DNA of 64,000 nucleotides from Mugil cephalus (lineage: Eukaryota > Chordata > Actinopteri > Mugiliformes > Mugilidae), in the NCBI RefSeq assembly GCF_022458985.1, contig NC_061771.1:23986001-24050000 (forward strand). Reading direction: 5' to 3'. This document shows, one piece after another, positions 13,152 through 23,831 of the stretch. The notes under the pieces were generated by a model, which made no database searches, was not told where the DNA came from, and worked only from the letters and a program-made list of their open reading frames with translations. The number at the start of each line of letters is the position of its first letter. The stretch's first letter is position 1. Both the position numbers and the translations under genes were made by a program.

Positions 13152-13584
13152 GATCAAGTATAACATTATGACCGTAATGTTGTGTAGGTCTCATCAGTGA
13201 GTGGACATGGGTCTTCTGAGGGTGTCCTGTGTCGTCTAGCGGGGGGACTTTTTGGTCCTGTGGGTTAATGGGAGGGGCTCTCTCTGTGGATACTTGATCA
13301 ATCTGTGATCTAGTGAGATTGGAGGCCAGGTCAACACCTTATGCTGTTCTTTTTTTAGTTTTCCTAAACCGCTGCCATCAAGGAGTGTCACTGCTATGGG
13401 GGGGTGGGGGTCCTGGTCTGGTCTGGTCTGGTCTGGTCTGGTCTGGTCTAGGTGGGTGCTACGTGTCTAAGTAACATCCACATGATGCCAGGTCCAAAAG
13501 TTTCCCAGCAGAACGTTGTATTGTTACAATACGGTCAATGTTATTTACGTCTCCTGTCAGTGGTCATAATGTTATGCCTGATCG
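13152..13584. mobile_element. Non-autonomous DNA transposon with GATCA...CATTATGACC ends
   Basis: The left end (GATCAAGTATAACATTATGA) and the right end (CATAATGTTATGCCTGATC) are inverted copies. The interior keeps recognisable pieces of a common fish element (GGAGGCCAGGTCAACACC; TAACATCCACATGATGCCAG; TTTCCCAGCAGAACG) but no transposase frame. A second copy in the opposite context lies at 56769-57099. Diverged and internally shrunk. Confidence 0.65.
13409..13449 (+). repeat. GGTCT pentanucleotide tandem repeat
   Basis: About seven near-perfect tandem copies of a five-base unit (CTGGT/GGTCT) inside the preceding transposon copy. Confidence 0.85.
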
Positions 13585-14409
13585 GTGTGCACAGTGAAGC
13601 ATGCTTATTTATAATTTTGCAATTATAGATTATTATTAAAACGTAATTTACTAAAATAAAATACCATTGATTCGTCAACAATTTGTGTTTTTGTCTGTCG
13701 AAGTAAAAGCTGTGAACGCCATAAACTCCGACGACAGCGTCTGTGCATTGTTGCCAATATTTGAATTAAATTAAACTCAATTAAAGGCTGAGACTAACCC
13801 AACGCTCTCTATAGTAGCCAGTCTCCAGTGACACGTAGACCACCTTTCGAAGCTGTTTTCATAGCGGGATAAGGACGAGCGGAACTAACACCACACGACT
13901 GAAGCGGCTCAAAGGAAACGATCGATTGTTATTTTGTTCTATTTCTACTGTGACAAGTCAGAATGACTCCTGTGAAACAAAAGGTCATGATATGTTTCAC
14001 TGGTGGGTTTACGGGCAACATAGAGCTCTGTGGCACAAACACTCACAGAGGTAATTCTTAGTTTTTTTTTTTGTTTTTTTAATGGGATTTGTTCAAAAAA
14101 AGATAAAAAGAACCAAACCCTGATGAAGACACATCTCATATTACAGTAGGAGACGTTTCCCTGACTTCCCTGGCACATCACTGCCTCTTTGCCTCTCGCT
14201 GTTTCATTAGTTAGTTTCTGAAGCCTCCTTTTATCGTCTCCTCTCAATCATGCACTCACTGCACATACACATACATGCACACAAAAAAACTTCAGTAGCG
14301 CATACAGCATCCAGAACTGGCACGAATGTTAGCAGTGTTGTGCAAAAGATCATTTTTGACTTTAACTCTTGGCTCTGTTTCACACTTTCTTCTCTTTCTC
14401 TATTCTTTA

Positions 14410-14410
<1 letters not shown>

Positions 14411-14455
<45 letters not shown>

Positions 14456-14500
14456 ACACACACACACACACTCACGCACACACACACAGGAAACACCTGT
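14411..14500 (+). repeat. CA microsatellite
   Basis: Long (CA)n tract with a few interruptions. A complementary (GT)n tract lies 310 bases downstream (14809-14860). Confidence 0.9.
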
Positions 14501-14807
14501 CCTATGCGAGCTCCGTACCACAGAAACTGAGTGACACATTAACACATCACATCTCAGCCCTGTGCAGAGCGTCAGAATAGTAACTACTGTATGTCAGTAA
14601 CATTTCTCACTGACGCTGTTTGATGCTTCTGTGAGATAATGTTGTGAGTTTAAAAGTTTAAACCTTCTTTAGTTTTTGCCGTCAGGGTTTTAGGAAAACC
14701 TTGTATTAAATGCAAATATAAAGGTTTCTCAATTTTACCAAGACACTGTGTCATCTTTGACTAAAATCGTATTCTAAAACATTGTTTGTCATCATTTATC
14801 TTGTGTA

Positions 14808-14808
<1 letters not shown>

Positions 14809-14860
<52 letters not shown>
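14809..14860 (+). repeat. GT microsatellite
   Basis: About 25 uninterrupted GT units. It pairs in principle with the CA tract at 14411-14500. Confidence 0.9.
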
Positions 14861-14862
<2 letters not shown>

Positions 14863-15119
14863 CTCATCTGCGTGCGGTAATGGCTCCATGTAGGAAATAT
14901 TGGTTCAAAGTTTTGCCAGTAAAGCTAACTGACATTTCATTTCTTGCTCTGTGACAGTAGTGGCCTACGTTGTCGCATTTTCACACCGCAAACCCTCAGC
15001 CAGAAGCTGCCCACCTCGAGGAGCCTCGACAACACACGTAGCTGTATGGGAGACTCTTACTCATAGTCTAACCAGACACCTATAACTTCCTGTCCTGTGT
15101 CCTGTGCTTTTTGTTTTTT

Positions 15120-15970
15120 TATTTTTAAATGTATATCTTTTATGCTGACATATAAACGCAATGCAACGTGACACAGCATAAATATATATATATTATACAT
15201 ATATATTTATGCTGCTTTGTTTGTATTCACGTTTTTAGTTGTTTTATGTAGTAATGTCTTCAAATACAATATCAAGGTCCCACAGTTATTTCTCTTCTTC
15301 TTTCCTAAAACAACCTATAAACCAAACTGAACGCAATGCAACGCAATGTAACTCAACACACCACAAACATTTTTGCTGTTTTGTTTGTGTTCACAATTTC
15401 CAGTAGTTTTATTTCATATTGTTTTCAAACACGTGATCAAAGTCCCTCTGTAAAATATACTAAGCTTAACTAAGCTAAGTCAAGCCAAGCTAAGCTAAGC
15501 TAAGCTAAATTTAAAGCAACACAAAGGTTGTTTTGTTGTTTTGTTTTATCCAATATTGTGTTTGAATACATGATCACAGTCCCTCCTTTTATTTTTATTT
15601 CTTTAAACAAACTATAGAATATATTTAGCTATGCTAAACTAAACTAAACTAAACACAACGAGACGTAACGCAACACAACATAAATACCGTTGTTGTTTTG
15701 TTCATGTTCACATTTTAGTTGTGTTGTTTAATATTGTGTTTGAATACATGATCACAGTCCCTCTTTGTTATTTAAAAACAAAACAACTATCACACATACT
15801 TAGCTAAGCTAACCTGAGCTAAACTAAGCTAAACTAAACTAAATGCTACGCAACATTTAATATTGTGTTTGAATACATAAGAATATACTTTACTGTTTCA
15901 CTCCTTCAATACTTGATCACTGTCCCTCTTTTTTATTTTACTTTCCTAAAGCGACATATAGAACTAAACA
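15120..15970 (+). repeat. Degenerate tandem array, about 140-180 bp unit
   Basis: Four to five diverged units share a core like TTTGAATACATGATCACAGT followed by CCCTC (seen near 15258, 15424, 15561, 15739 and 15868-15907). Each core is followed by an A/T-rich step, then short CTAAG/CTAAA runs and a CAACGCAA block. No coding capacity. Confidence 0.7.
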
Positions 15971-16862
15971 TGAGTTTATGTTGCGTAACGTTTTGCATTC
16001 TTCATGGGACAAGACAAAAAAAAAAACGAAGAAAATTTAATAAAACACAAATAATTTAAACGCAAAGTTATTATCAACAACAAAACATGTGTAAATCAGT
16101 ATTTTCCCGTTGTCATATTTGAATTAAAGGTGGTCCTGCTCTCATGGCTGATCTGTGACCAGCACACAGCTCTACAGTCCTGGTCCTGAAGGTCCCCGTT
16201 CACAGACCCCGGACCCACCTGTGTGAAGTTTGTCGCCATGTGACAAACACTGACATGTGTCACATCCTCAGTGACATGTGTGTGTGTGTGTGTGTTTTCA
16301 TCTTGAATGACCCCGAGAACAGGTAAGAAAGTGTCGGTGTATGTGTGTGACTGACACTTGTCATTAGCGGTAATGTAGTAAGGTTCAGTGTGTGTGCGTG
16401 TGTGTGTGTGTGTACGTGTGTGTTTGTGTATGTGTGTGTGTGCGTGTCATACAGCTGGTTGTGGTCATGTACAGAAGTGGATAGGGCTGCAGGCATCACG
16501 TTTCACCCAGTGCCTTGTGTGCCATGCGATACTGCCTTCTGCCCGTGTTTGAGTGTGTGTTTGAGCGTGTGCGTGTGTGTTTGAGTGCGTGCGTGTGTGT
16601 GCTCCTGCCCCGGGTCTTGTTCCAGAGCAGCGATTACACACACACACACGCACACACACGCAGAGACGAACTACGACTAACAGCTAGCGAAGCATTCAGA
16701 GCTTCTGACAGGATGTAAGATTTCGAGAATTTTCTGCGGTCTCGTCTGGCTCGGCGGAGCAGAATGGAGATCAGAATCGAGTGACACTCTGGATTTGGAC
16801 TGACGCTGTCTCGGCGACTGCTTTGCTGAATAATTGATCCCTTGGCTTGTGACTGGTTAAAA

Positions 16863-19800
16863 ATGAGGAAGGCAACGCTCATGGTTTGGATCAGCCTTTT
16901 GGTGCAAGGTCAGTTTTGCATGATGAATCAATTTGATGCCTGTTGTATGTAGCTCTATGTAGGTGTTTGGTGCTACTTTTCTTGTCCTTGTCCCTGTAAT
17001 TTCCTGTTTTCCTGTCTAGTGAAACATCTTCTTAGTGTGTTTTACCCACCATGCTCTGTCCTTTTCGCCCCCTCAGTGTCCAACTGTGCCCAAGGGCATT
17101 ATGCCCGCAAACTTCTGGCTGATCTGATGGAGGACTACTCCAACGCTCTGAGACCCGTGGAGGAAACCGACGATGCCCTCAACGTCTCCCTACAGATCAC
17201 CCTGTCACAGATCAAAGATATGGTGAGAAGAGAGGAAGCTCAAATATGACTCATCGCTCAGCGCAAGCCCACAGATAGATCCCTCTGACCACACGCAAAC
17301 ATCTTCTTCAGATCATCTCTCGCGTTCGCTTAAAAAAAAAAAACGTCGTCTCACCGCTTCATAACTTTACTTACATATTCTGTTTCCACTTGTTCCTTCA
17401 CTTTCATGACTGATTAATGACTGATGACTGATTCTTGCAAAATCAGCCGGATGTATTTAGTATCTTTTAAAAAATTTACAGCGTCCTCTTCTATGCCAGA
17501 CAGTACTCTGTGGATTTCGCTAATGCTTGGCAGCAGTGTGTTCTCAGTGTGGCGCAAAATACGACGACAAAGATGCTGTCAGTCAAATGTTGAAATAGCC
17601 ACGTTGAACAATTAAAAATGAAAGAGAGGACGAATGAAGGAGGAGTTAAGATTCATTGTGAAGAACTAGATCATACGGAGTGAAAGTATATAGATATACT
17701 GTAGAATTAATTATGGGAGGAAGCTGACAATCACATCCATGCATATCAAGCTTAAGTGAAGACTGAGAGTACCATGTTACAGCTGTTATATAGAACATGT
17801 CATGTCTCATTATTCAGGTCTGATGGTGATGGTCTAAACTGAATTATGTGAGAATAGTTTACAATAGTCAGCCTTCACTCTCTATGTAAGTGGAAAGGTG
17901 CAAAAACTATTGTCACCTCTCTCGTGGCTACATATTCTACAATAATGGCTCATCGACTGTAAATTTAGGTCTAGTTTTAGTTAAACGAAAGTGTTTCTTT
18001 ATGTCTGTTGCAAGCTACAACTGTGGTCCCGTGAGTTTAAAGTGTCCAGGCCCCATGCTTAGATTACTTTAGGCATTTCATTTCATTTTTATTTTTTTAT
18101 TAGTTTTTTTCAAAATTATCTTTTTATTTGGAAAGGAAAATTTAATAATCACTGCCTTGATCCTTCAACAACATAAAAATGGATGGATGCAGAAAGTTTA
18201 AGTGATTTTGTCTGCACTGCCTTTCCAGGATTTTCTTTAATGGGCCACTAATTAGAAACAATGACAAAAACGGAAAGAAATATCAAATAAAAACAGAGGT
18301 TCACACGAAGCCAAGTACAGCCAATTGAAATTAGATCTAATTTTTACATACTTGGTCCAGATCTTATAAAATTTTTCTTTTTCATAACATGAATCTCTTG
18401 GACGATTTCTATCCATTCCTCAACGGTGGGTGGGTGGTAGGGAATATTTACGTTACACACATTTTTAAAATGTTTGTGGATTTCTCCCCAGTATGATCTT
18501 ATTTCCCGGGTCCTTATTTCAGTTTTAAAAAAAATACGAAAGCAGACGGCTCCACTGGACCCACAAAGAGTCCAACAAGCGTCCCCATTGTCCACGTGTC
18601 TTTTCTTAATGTGTGTGCGTTCTCCCGACATGTGTTTGACCCGGTTCAGAACCACTGTAGTCGGCATATTTTCTCCCCGTTTGATCTTTACCTTTACTTC
18701 CTTTTCCCATTTCTTCTTTATATATTCTGTATTCTCTTGTTTAGGTAATTGTTTATCATTATATATGTTATATATGAAGTCATTTTGTTGTCTGATCTGG
18801 GCTTAGTTGATGATAAAACTACTTCCATAAACCCTGACTCACCTTTTCCTAAAGCCCCTTTAAGATTAAATTGCAGGTACCTAAAAATCATCTCTTCCTC
18901 GTCCATAATCTTTCTGTAGGACTTCAAAACTCTGAAAACTCATACTTTATACATTTCTACAATCGTTTTCTACTTGTGTTGTTAGATCCCATGAGACGGG
19001 TAAATTTATCTCTCTCTCACGCCCTCAGTTTGTAACGTACATTCCCATATCTGAAAACCTTATTGATGTCACCCAGCTTAATATATCTAACTCGAAGCTC
19101 ATTCAAAACCACAGAGGATTTTATGCAGCTGCTTCCTCAGACAGTGCACCTGTAAGAAAAGAAAAAAGAAAAAAAAAGTGGTTTGTGTCATAATCTACTG
19201 ACAGTTCTACATTTAGTGCAACTGAACGAATATTCTCACAGTGTGCTGACAGTACTGACTTTCCCTTTCCACCCGCTTCTCAAGTGTCTGATCTGATCTT
19301 TAAATGCATTTTAAAAGTGTTTGTGCTTCCGCGTTTGTGCGCATTTAGGATGAGAGGAACCAGGTGCTCACCACGTACCTGTGGATCAGGCAAGTGTGGA
19401 ACGACGCCTACCTGAAGTGGGACAAGGAGGACTACGACGACCTGGAGATGATCAACATCCCCAGTGACCTGGTCTGGAAGCCAGACATCGTCCTCTACAA
19501 CAAGTCAGTAACAAGCAGGAAATAGGAAAAAGACACAGCAGGAAGGGCAAAGACAAATGTGTTAAAATAAACTCTGCCTTTTCCTCCGTGTGTCTGCGTA
19601 GGGCGGATGAGGAGTCGTCAGGTGCGTCCAGCACTAACGTGAAGCTGCGTTACAACGGAGAGATCGTCTGGGACTCGCCGGCCATCACGAAGAGCACGTG
19701 CGTGGTCGACGTGTCCTACTTCCCCTTCGACTGGCAGCAGTGCAATCTCACCTTCGGTTCCTGGACCTACAATGGAAACCAGGTGTGTTTAAACCCAGAT

Positions 19801-22800
19801 TACAAAAATAGATCACGAGTCGAGCGGAAGGAACGTCACTGCGCCTTGACTGCATGTTTTGCATGCAACAGCTCGTGGTCTTGCAGAAAACGTTAGTCGG
19901 GAAGTCACAGTTGGAATCTTTACAAACAAAGCTTATAATCTTCTTCTTCTTCTCTTCTGTCCACCTGTTGAGGATAGTTAACAATAGTCATGTTACTTTC
20001 AATATACAGAAGGAAAAGCTACTTGAAAAATAATTTGAATACATGAATCCTTATTTTCTGATTACAATCTATTATTAATAAAAGTAGAGATCGCTTCAAC
20101 CATATTTCTGTAAGAAGGTATCATACCATACATATAATCTGACACAATGCCATTTAATCTAAAGGAACAACAATATAAAAACGTTTTTATGTCTCTTTCC
20201 ACACACGTGCGTCCTCCACACAGGTGGACATCAGTCTGGGTATGGACAGCGGAGACCTGTCGGACTTCGTGGAGAACGTGGAGTGGGAGTGTCACGGCAT
20301 GCCGGCCGTCAGAAACGTCATGATGTACGGCTGCTGCTCCGACCCGTACACGGAGATCACCTACACTTTGCTCCTGAAGCGCCGGTCCTCTTTCTACATC
20401 TTCAACCTGCTGCTGCCCTGCTTCCTCATCTCGTTCCTGGCCCCGCTGGGCTTCTACCTGCCGGCTGACTCGGGGGAAAAGGTTTCTCTGGGGGTCACGG
20501 TGCTGCTGGCGCTCACCGTGTTCCAGTTGTTGGTGGCTGAGAGCATGCCTCCTGCAGAAAGCATGCCCTATATAGGTTTGAACTGTCTTATTTTATTTTA
20601 TTTTTTCACCAATGTTGAAATTACATATTAACACATTTCCACCAAGAAAAGAAAAGTTTGTCTCTTTACTTTTAATGTTTTTGACTAGGGGTGGGAAAAA
20701 TATCGATATGGCGATGTATCGCGATACTTTTTCTTCCGATACAATATCGATTTTGAATGTCTTAATATTGATTTTAAAAGAAAAGAAAAAGTTGATGTTT
20801 TGGGGCCGATCGTGAGATCCACAAGGTGTCGCTGTAGCACCACCTCACTGCACGGCGTTCCCTTTAGTGCTGAGCGAGGCAGATGAAGACATGGAGGCAA
20901 TTAGCATAGCGGCAAAACTTGAGACGCAATCAAAATTCAAAGTTGACGTTTGAAGGCAGGGACTAATAAGCTGGGCAGTTTGTCCAATCAGTTATCACTG
21001 TCTTCTGATGTTCATATACAGGTGCTGGCCAGTAAATTAGAATATCATCAAAAAGTTGAATTATTTCAGTAATTCCATTCAAAAGGTGAAACTTGTATAC
21101 TGTATACTTTCCTTCCACACATAGTGATATATTTCAAGTGTTTATTCATTTTCATTTTTATTATTACAACTGACAGCTAATGAAAACACCAAATTCAGTA
21201 TCTCAGAAAATTAGAATATTCTGAAAAGGCTCAATATAGAAGACACCTGGTGCCACACTAATCAGCTGATTAACTCAAAACACCTGCAAAGGCCTTTAAA
21301 AGGTTCCTCAGTCTTGTTCTGAAGGCTCCACAATCATGGGGAAGACTTCCGACTTAACAGTTGTCCAAAAGACGACCATTGACACCTTGTACAAGGAGGG
21401 CAAGACACAAAAGTTGATTGCTAAAGAAGCTGGCTGTTCGCAGAGCTCTGTGTCCAAGCACATTAACAGACAGGCGAAGGGACGGAAAAAATGTGGTAGA
21501 AAAAAGTGTACAAGCTCTAGGGATAACCGCACCCTGCAGAGAATTGTGACGACAAACCCATTCAAAAATGTGGGGGAGATCCACAAAGAGTGGACTGCAG
21601 CTGGAGTCAGCGCTTCAAGAACCACCACGAAGAGACGCATGAAAGACATGGGATTCAGCTGTCGCATTCCGTGTGTCAAGCCACTCTTGAACAAGAAACA
21701 GCGTAAGAAGCGTCTCGCCTGGGCCAAGGATAAAAAGGACTGGACTGCTGCTGAAGTTATGTTTTCTGATGAAAGCAAATTTTGCATTTCCTTTGGAAAT
21801 CAAGGACCCAGAGTCTGGAGGAAGAGCGGAGAAGCACAGAATCCACGTTGCATGAGGTCCAGTGTAAAGTTTCCACCGTCAGTGATGGTGTGGGGTGCCA
21901 TGTCATCTGCCGGTGTTGGCCCACTCTGTTTCCTGAGGTCCAAGGTCAATGCAGCTGTCTACCAGGAAGTTTTAGAGCACTTCATGCTTCCTGCTGCTGA
22001 CCAACTTTATGGAGATGCAGATTTCACTTTTCAACAGGACTTGGCACCTGCACACAGTGCGAAAACCACCAGTACCTGGTTCAAGGACCATGGTATCCCT
22101 GTCCTTGATTGGCCAGCAAACTCGCCTGACCTTAACCCCATAGAAAATCTATGGGGTATTGTGAAGCGGAAGATGCAATGCGCTAGACCCAACAATGCAG
22201 AGGAGCTGAAGACGACTATCAGAGCAACCTGGGCTCTCATAACACCTGAGCAGTGCCACAGACTGATCGAGTCCATGCCACGCCGCATTAATGCAGTGAT
22301 TGAGGCAAAAGGAGCCCCGACTAAGTATTGAGTGCTATACATGCGCATGCTTTTCATGTTCATTCTTTTCAGTTGGCCAACATTTCTAAAAAAAACATTT
22401 TTTTCATTGGCCTTTTCAATATTCTAATTTTTTGAGATGCCAAATTTGGAGTTTTCATTAGTTGTCACTTATAAATATCAAAATTAAAAGAAATAAACAC
22501 TTGAAATATATCACTATGTGTGGAAGGAAAGTATACAGTATACAAGTTTCACCTTTTGAATGGAATAACTGAAATAATTCAACTTTTTGATGATATTCTA
22601 ATTTACTGGCCAGCACCTGTATACAAGTTGTATATTAAGCTGCATTTAAAAATTTCTCAGAGAACTATGTAGAATACTGCAATATATCACAATATGATAA
22701 TATCACAATAATGTATCGTATCGTGACTCAAGTATCGTGATACGTATCATATCGTGAAGTCCTTGCCAATACCCACCCTTATTTTTGGCCATGCAAAACG

Positions 22801-23831
22801 TTTGGTTTCTATTTGGGTTTGAAACTTTGAAGAAGCCTTGACTGCACCTCTACATAAACATGTCTTTAAGATACTGTTTATTTGGAACTGCAAATGTCCA
22901 TGGTATAGCTTGTACGGAAAAAAAAAAAAATAATAATGGATGCTAAGTGTTTATTTCTCCGTCCTCTCCTCTAGGGAAGTACTACATAGCCACCATGACT
23001 ATGATCACAGCCTCCACCTCTCTCACCATCTTCATCATGAACATTCATTTCTGCGGCGCTGAGGCCAAACCGGTCCCTCACTGGGCCAAGGTGCTCATCA
23101 TCGACTACATGTCGAAAATCTTCTTCGTCTACGAAGTGGGCGAGAACTGCACCACGCCGGAGAGCGAGAGGACGCCGCTGTACCCGGAGGAACCCATGAA
23201 CGACAAGAGCTGCTACCACGACGACCGCTTCCAGGATGGCTACTACCACCACGACAGCGACCCGTACAAGTACAGCAACGGCCACGGTCACGATAAGCAT
23301 CGGAAAGCTCAGGCAAACGGCAGCGCCAACAGCAGGCATCACCACTACAACAACCACGCGTCCAGGATGGAGAGGGGCGAGACAAAGACGGAGCCCACGC
23401 AGCACTACCACCACATCAGGAGGGACGAACTGGACTACGAGGCCCCTCGGCATCCACAAAACCTGCAGCGCCTGAACGGGGGGCTAAAAGAGCAGATCCT
23501 GTACCCCTCAGAGAAGCTTCAAGTCCCGAGCTGCCCCTGCTGCTGCCCCTGTCCCCAGCACACCCAGGTGACGCCGTTAAGCTTCTTAAACTACTGATCT
23601 GATTACTCTTCTTCTCAAGTTTCTGGAAGTGCCGAATTTAATTATTTTCTCGTTGCTCAGGTGGTGAAGAACATCCAGTACATCGCCAACTGCTTCAGGG
23701 AGCAGAGGGCTACGTGTGTGAAGGTGGCCGAGTGGAAGAAGGTCGCCAAGGTGATGGACCGCTTCTTCATGTGGATCTTCTTTGTCATGGTCTTCCTCAT
23801 GAGCATCCTCATCATCGCCAAGGCGTCGTGA
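16863..23831 (+). CDS. chrna9: Neuronal acetylcholine receptor subunit alpha-9
   Basis: Seven coding exons with matching phases: 16863-16908, 17077-17222, 19349-19503, 19602-19782, 20224-20575, 22975-23567 and 23661-23831; 547 residues in all. It is a Cys-loop ligand-gated cation channel subunit; alpha-9 (usually with alpha-10) mediates cholinergic efferent inhibition of hair cells. Features seen: a signal peptide (residues 1-20), Cys-loop C149/C163 ([15 protein letters not shown]), the vicinal pair C213-C214 that marks alpha subunits (YGCCSDPY), M1-M3 (about 232-320), a long intracellular loop and M4 in the last exon ([18 protein letters not shown]). The loop is unusually rich in His and Tyr (about 370-445) and ends in CPCCCPC. 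Gene context (n4bp2, rhoh) matches the human CHRNA9 neighbourhood. Intron 5 is enlarged by nested transposons. Confidence 0.95.
18200..18960 (-). mobile_element. L1-type LINE fragment (3' end of ORF2)
   Basis: Minus-strand reading frames resemble the C-terminal region of fish L1 ORF2: [10 protein letters not shown], then [22 protein letters not shown] and [12 protein letters not shown], followed by [10 protein letters not shown]. The copy is 5'-truncated, interrupted by stops and frame changes, and sits inside chrna9 intron 2. The family call is from pattern memory. Confidence 0.5.
21019..22619 (+). mobile_element. Tc1-family DNA transposon, apparently complete
   Basis: The element starts CAGGTGCTGGCCAGTAAATT and ends with the reverse complement, flanked on both sides by the TA target typical of Tc1/mariner. 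The inverted repeats are long: about 128 bases nearly identical, with similarity fading by about 145. One transposase frame fills the middle. The near-identical ends and open frame suggest recent insertion. It is in the same orientation as chrna9 and interrupts an older hAT-like element. Confidence 0.93.
21336..22331 (+). CDS. Tc1-like transposase, full length
   Basis: A 331-residue uninterrupted frame, close to the usual 340 of Tc1 transposases. The N-terminus has the paired helix-turn-helix DNA-binding region (residues 1-115; [12 protein letters not shown] in the first). The catalytic triad is visible as D145 (FSDESKF), D235 ([10 protein letters not shown]) and E270 (DLNPIENLW). The spacing of 34 between the last two is the DD34E signature. 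It would cut and paste its own element at TA sites. The start ATG follows a short leader inside the left inverted repeat side. No inactivating change is evident; activity is not shown. Confidence 0.92.
   Translation: MGKTSDLTVVQKTTIDTLYKEGKTQKLIAKEAGCSQSSVSKHINRQAKGRKKCGRKKCTSSRDNRTLQRIVTTNPFKNVGEIHKEWTAAGVSASRTTTKRRMKDMGFSCRIPCVKPLLNKKQRKKRLAWAKDKKDWTAAEVMFSDESKFCISFGNQGPRVWRKSGEAQNPRCMRSSVKFPPSVMVWGAMSSAGVGPLCFLRSKVNAAVYQEVLEHFMLPAADQLYGDADFTFQQDLAPAHSAKTTSTWFKDHGIPVLDWPANSPDLNPIENLWGIVKRKMQCARPNNAEELKTTIRATWALITPEQCHRLIESMPRRINAVIEAKGAPTKY

Larger units (their letters stand above)
20690..22783. mobile_element. Non-autonomous hAT-like element, split by a Tc1 insertion
   Basis: Left part 20690-21018 (starting GGGGTGGGAAAAATATCGAT) and right part 22620-22783 (ending CCAATACCCACCCTT) together make about 490 bases with short inverted ends and clusters of CGATAC/TATCG near each end. 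No protein is encoded. The intervening 1.6 kb is the younger Tc1 element. All of it lies in chrna9 intron 5. Confidence 0.55.

Noticed and set aside
14231-14580. Open frames over the CA tract
   Set aside because: Low-complexity translation of a microsatellite.
22971-23459. 162-codon minus-strand open frame opposite chrna9
   Set aside because: Shadow of the chrna9 coding exon caused by its codon composition; no splice or start context.
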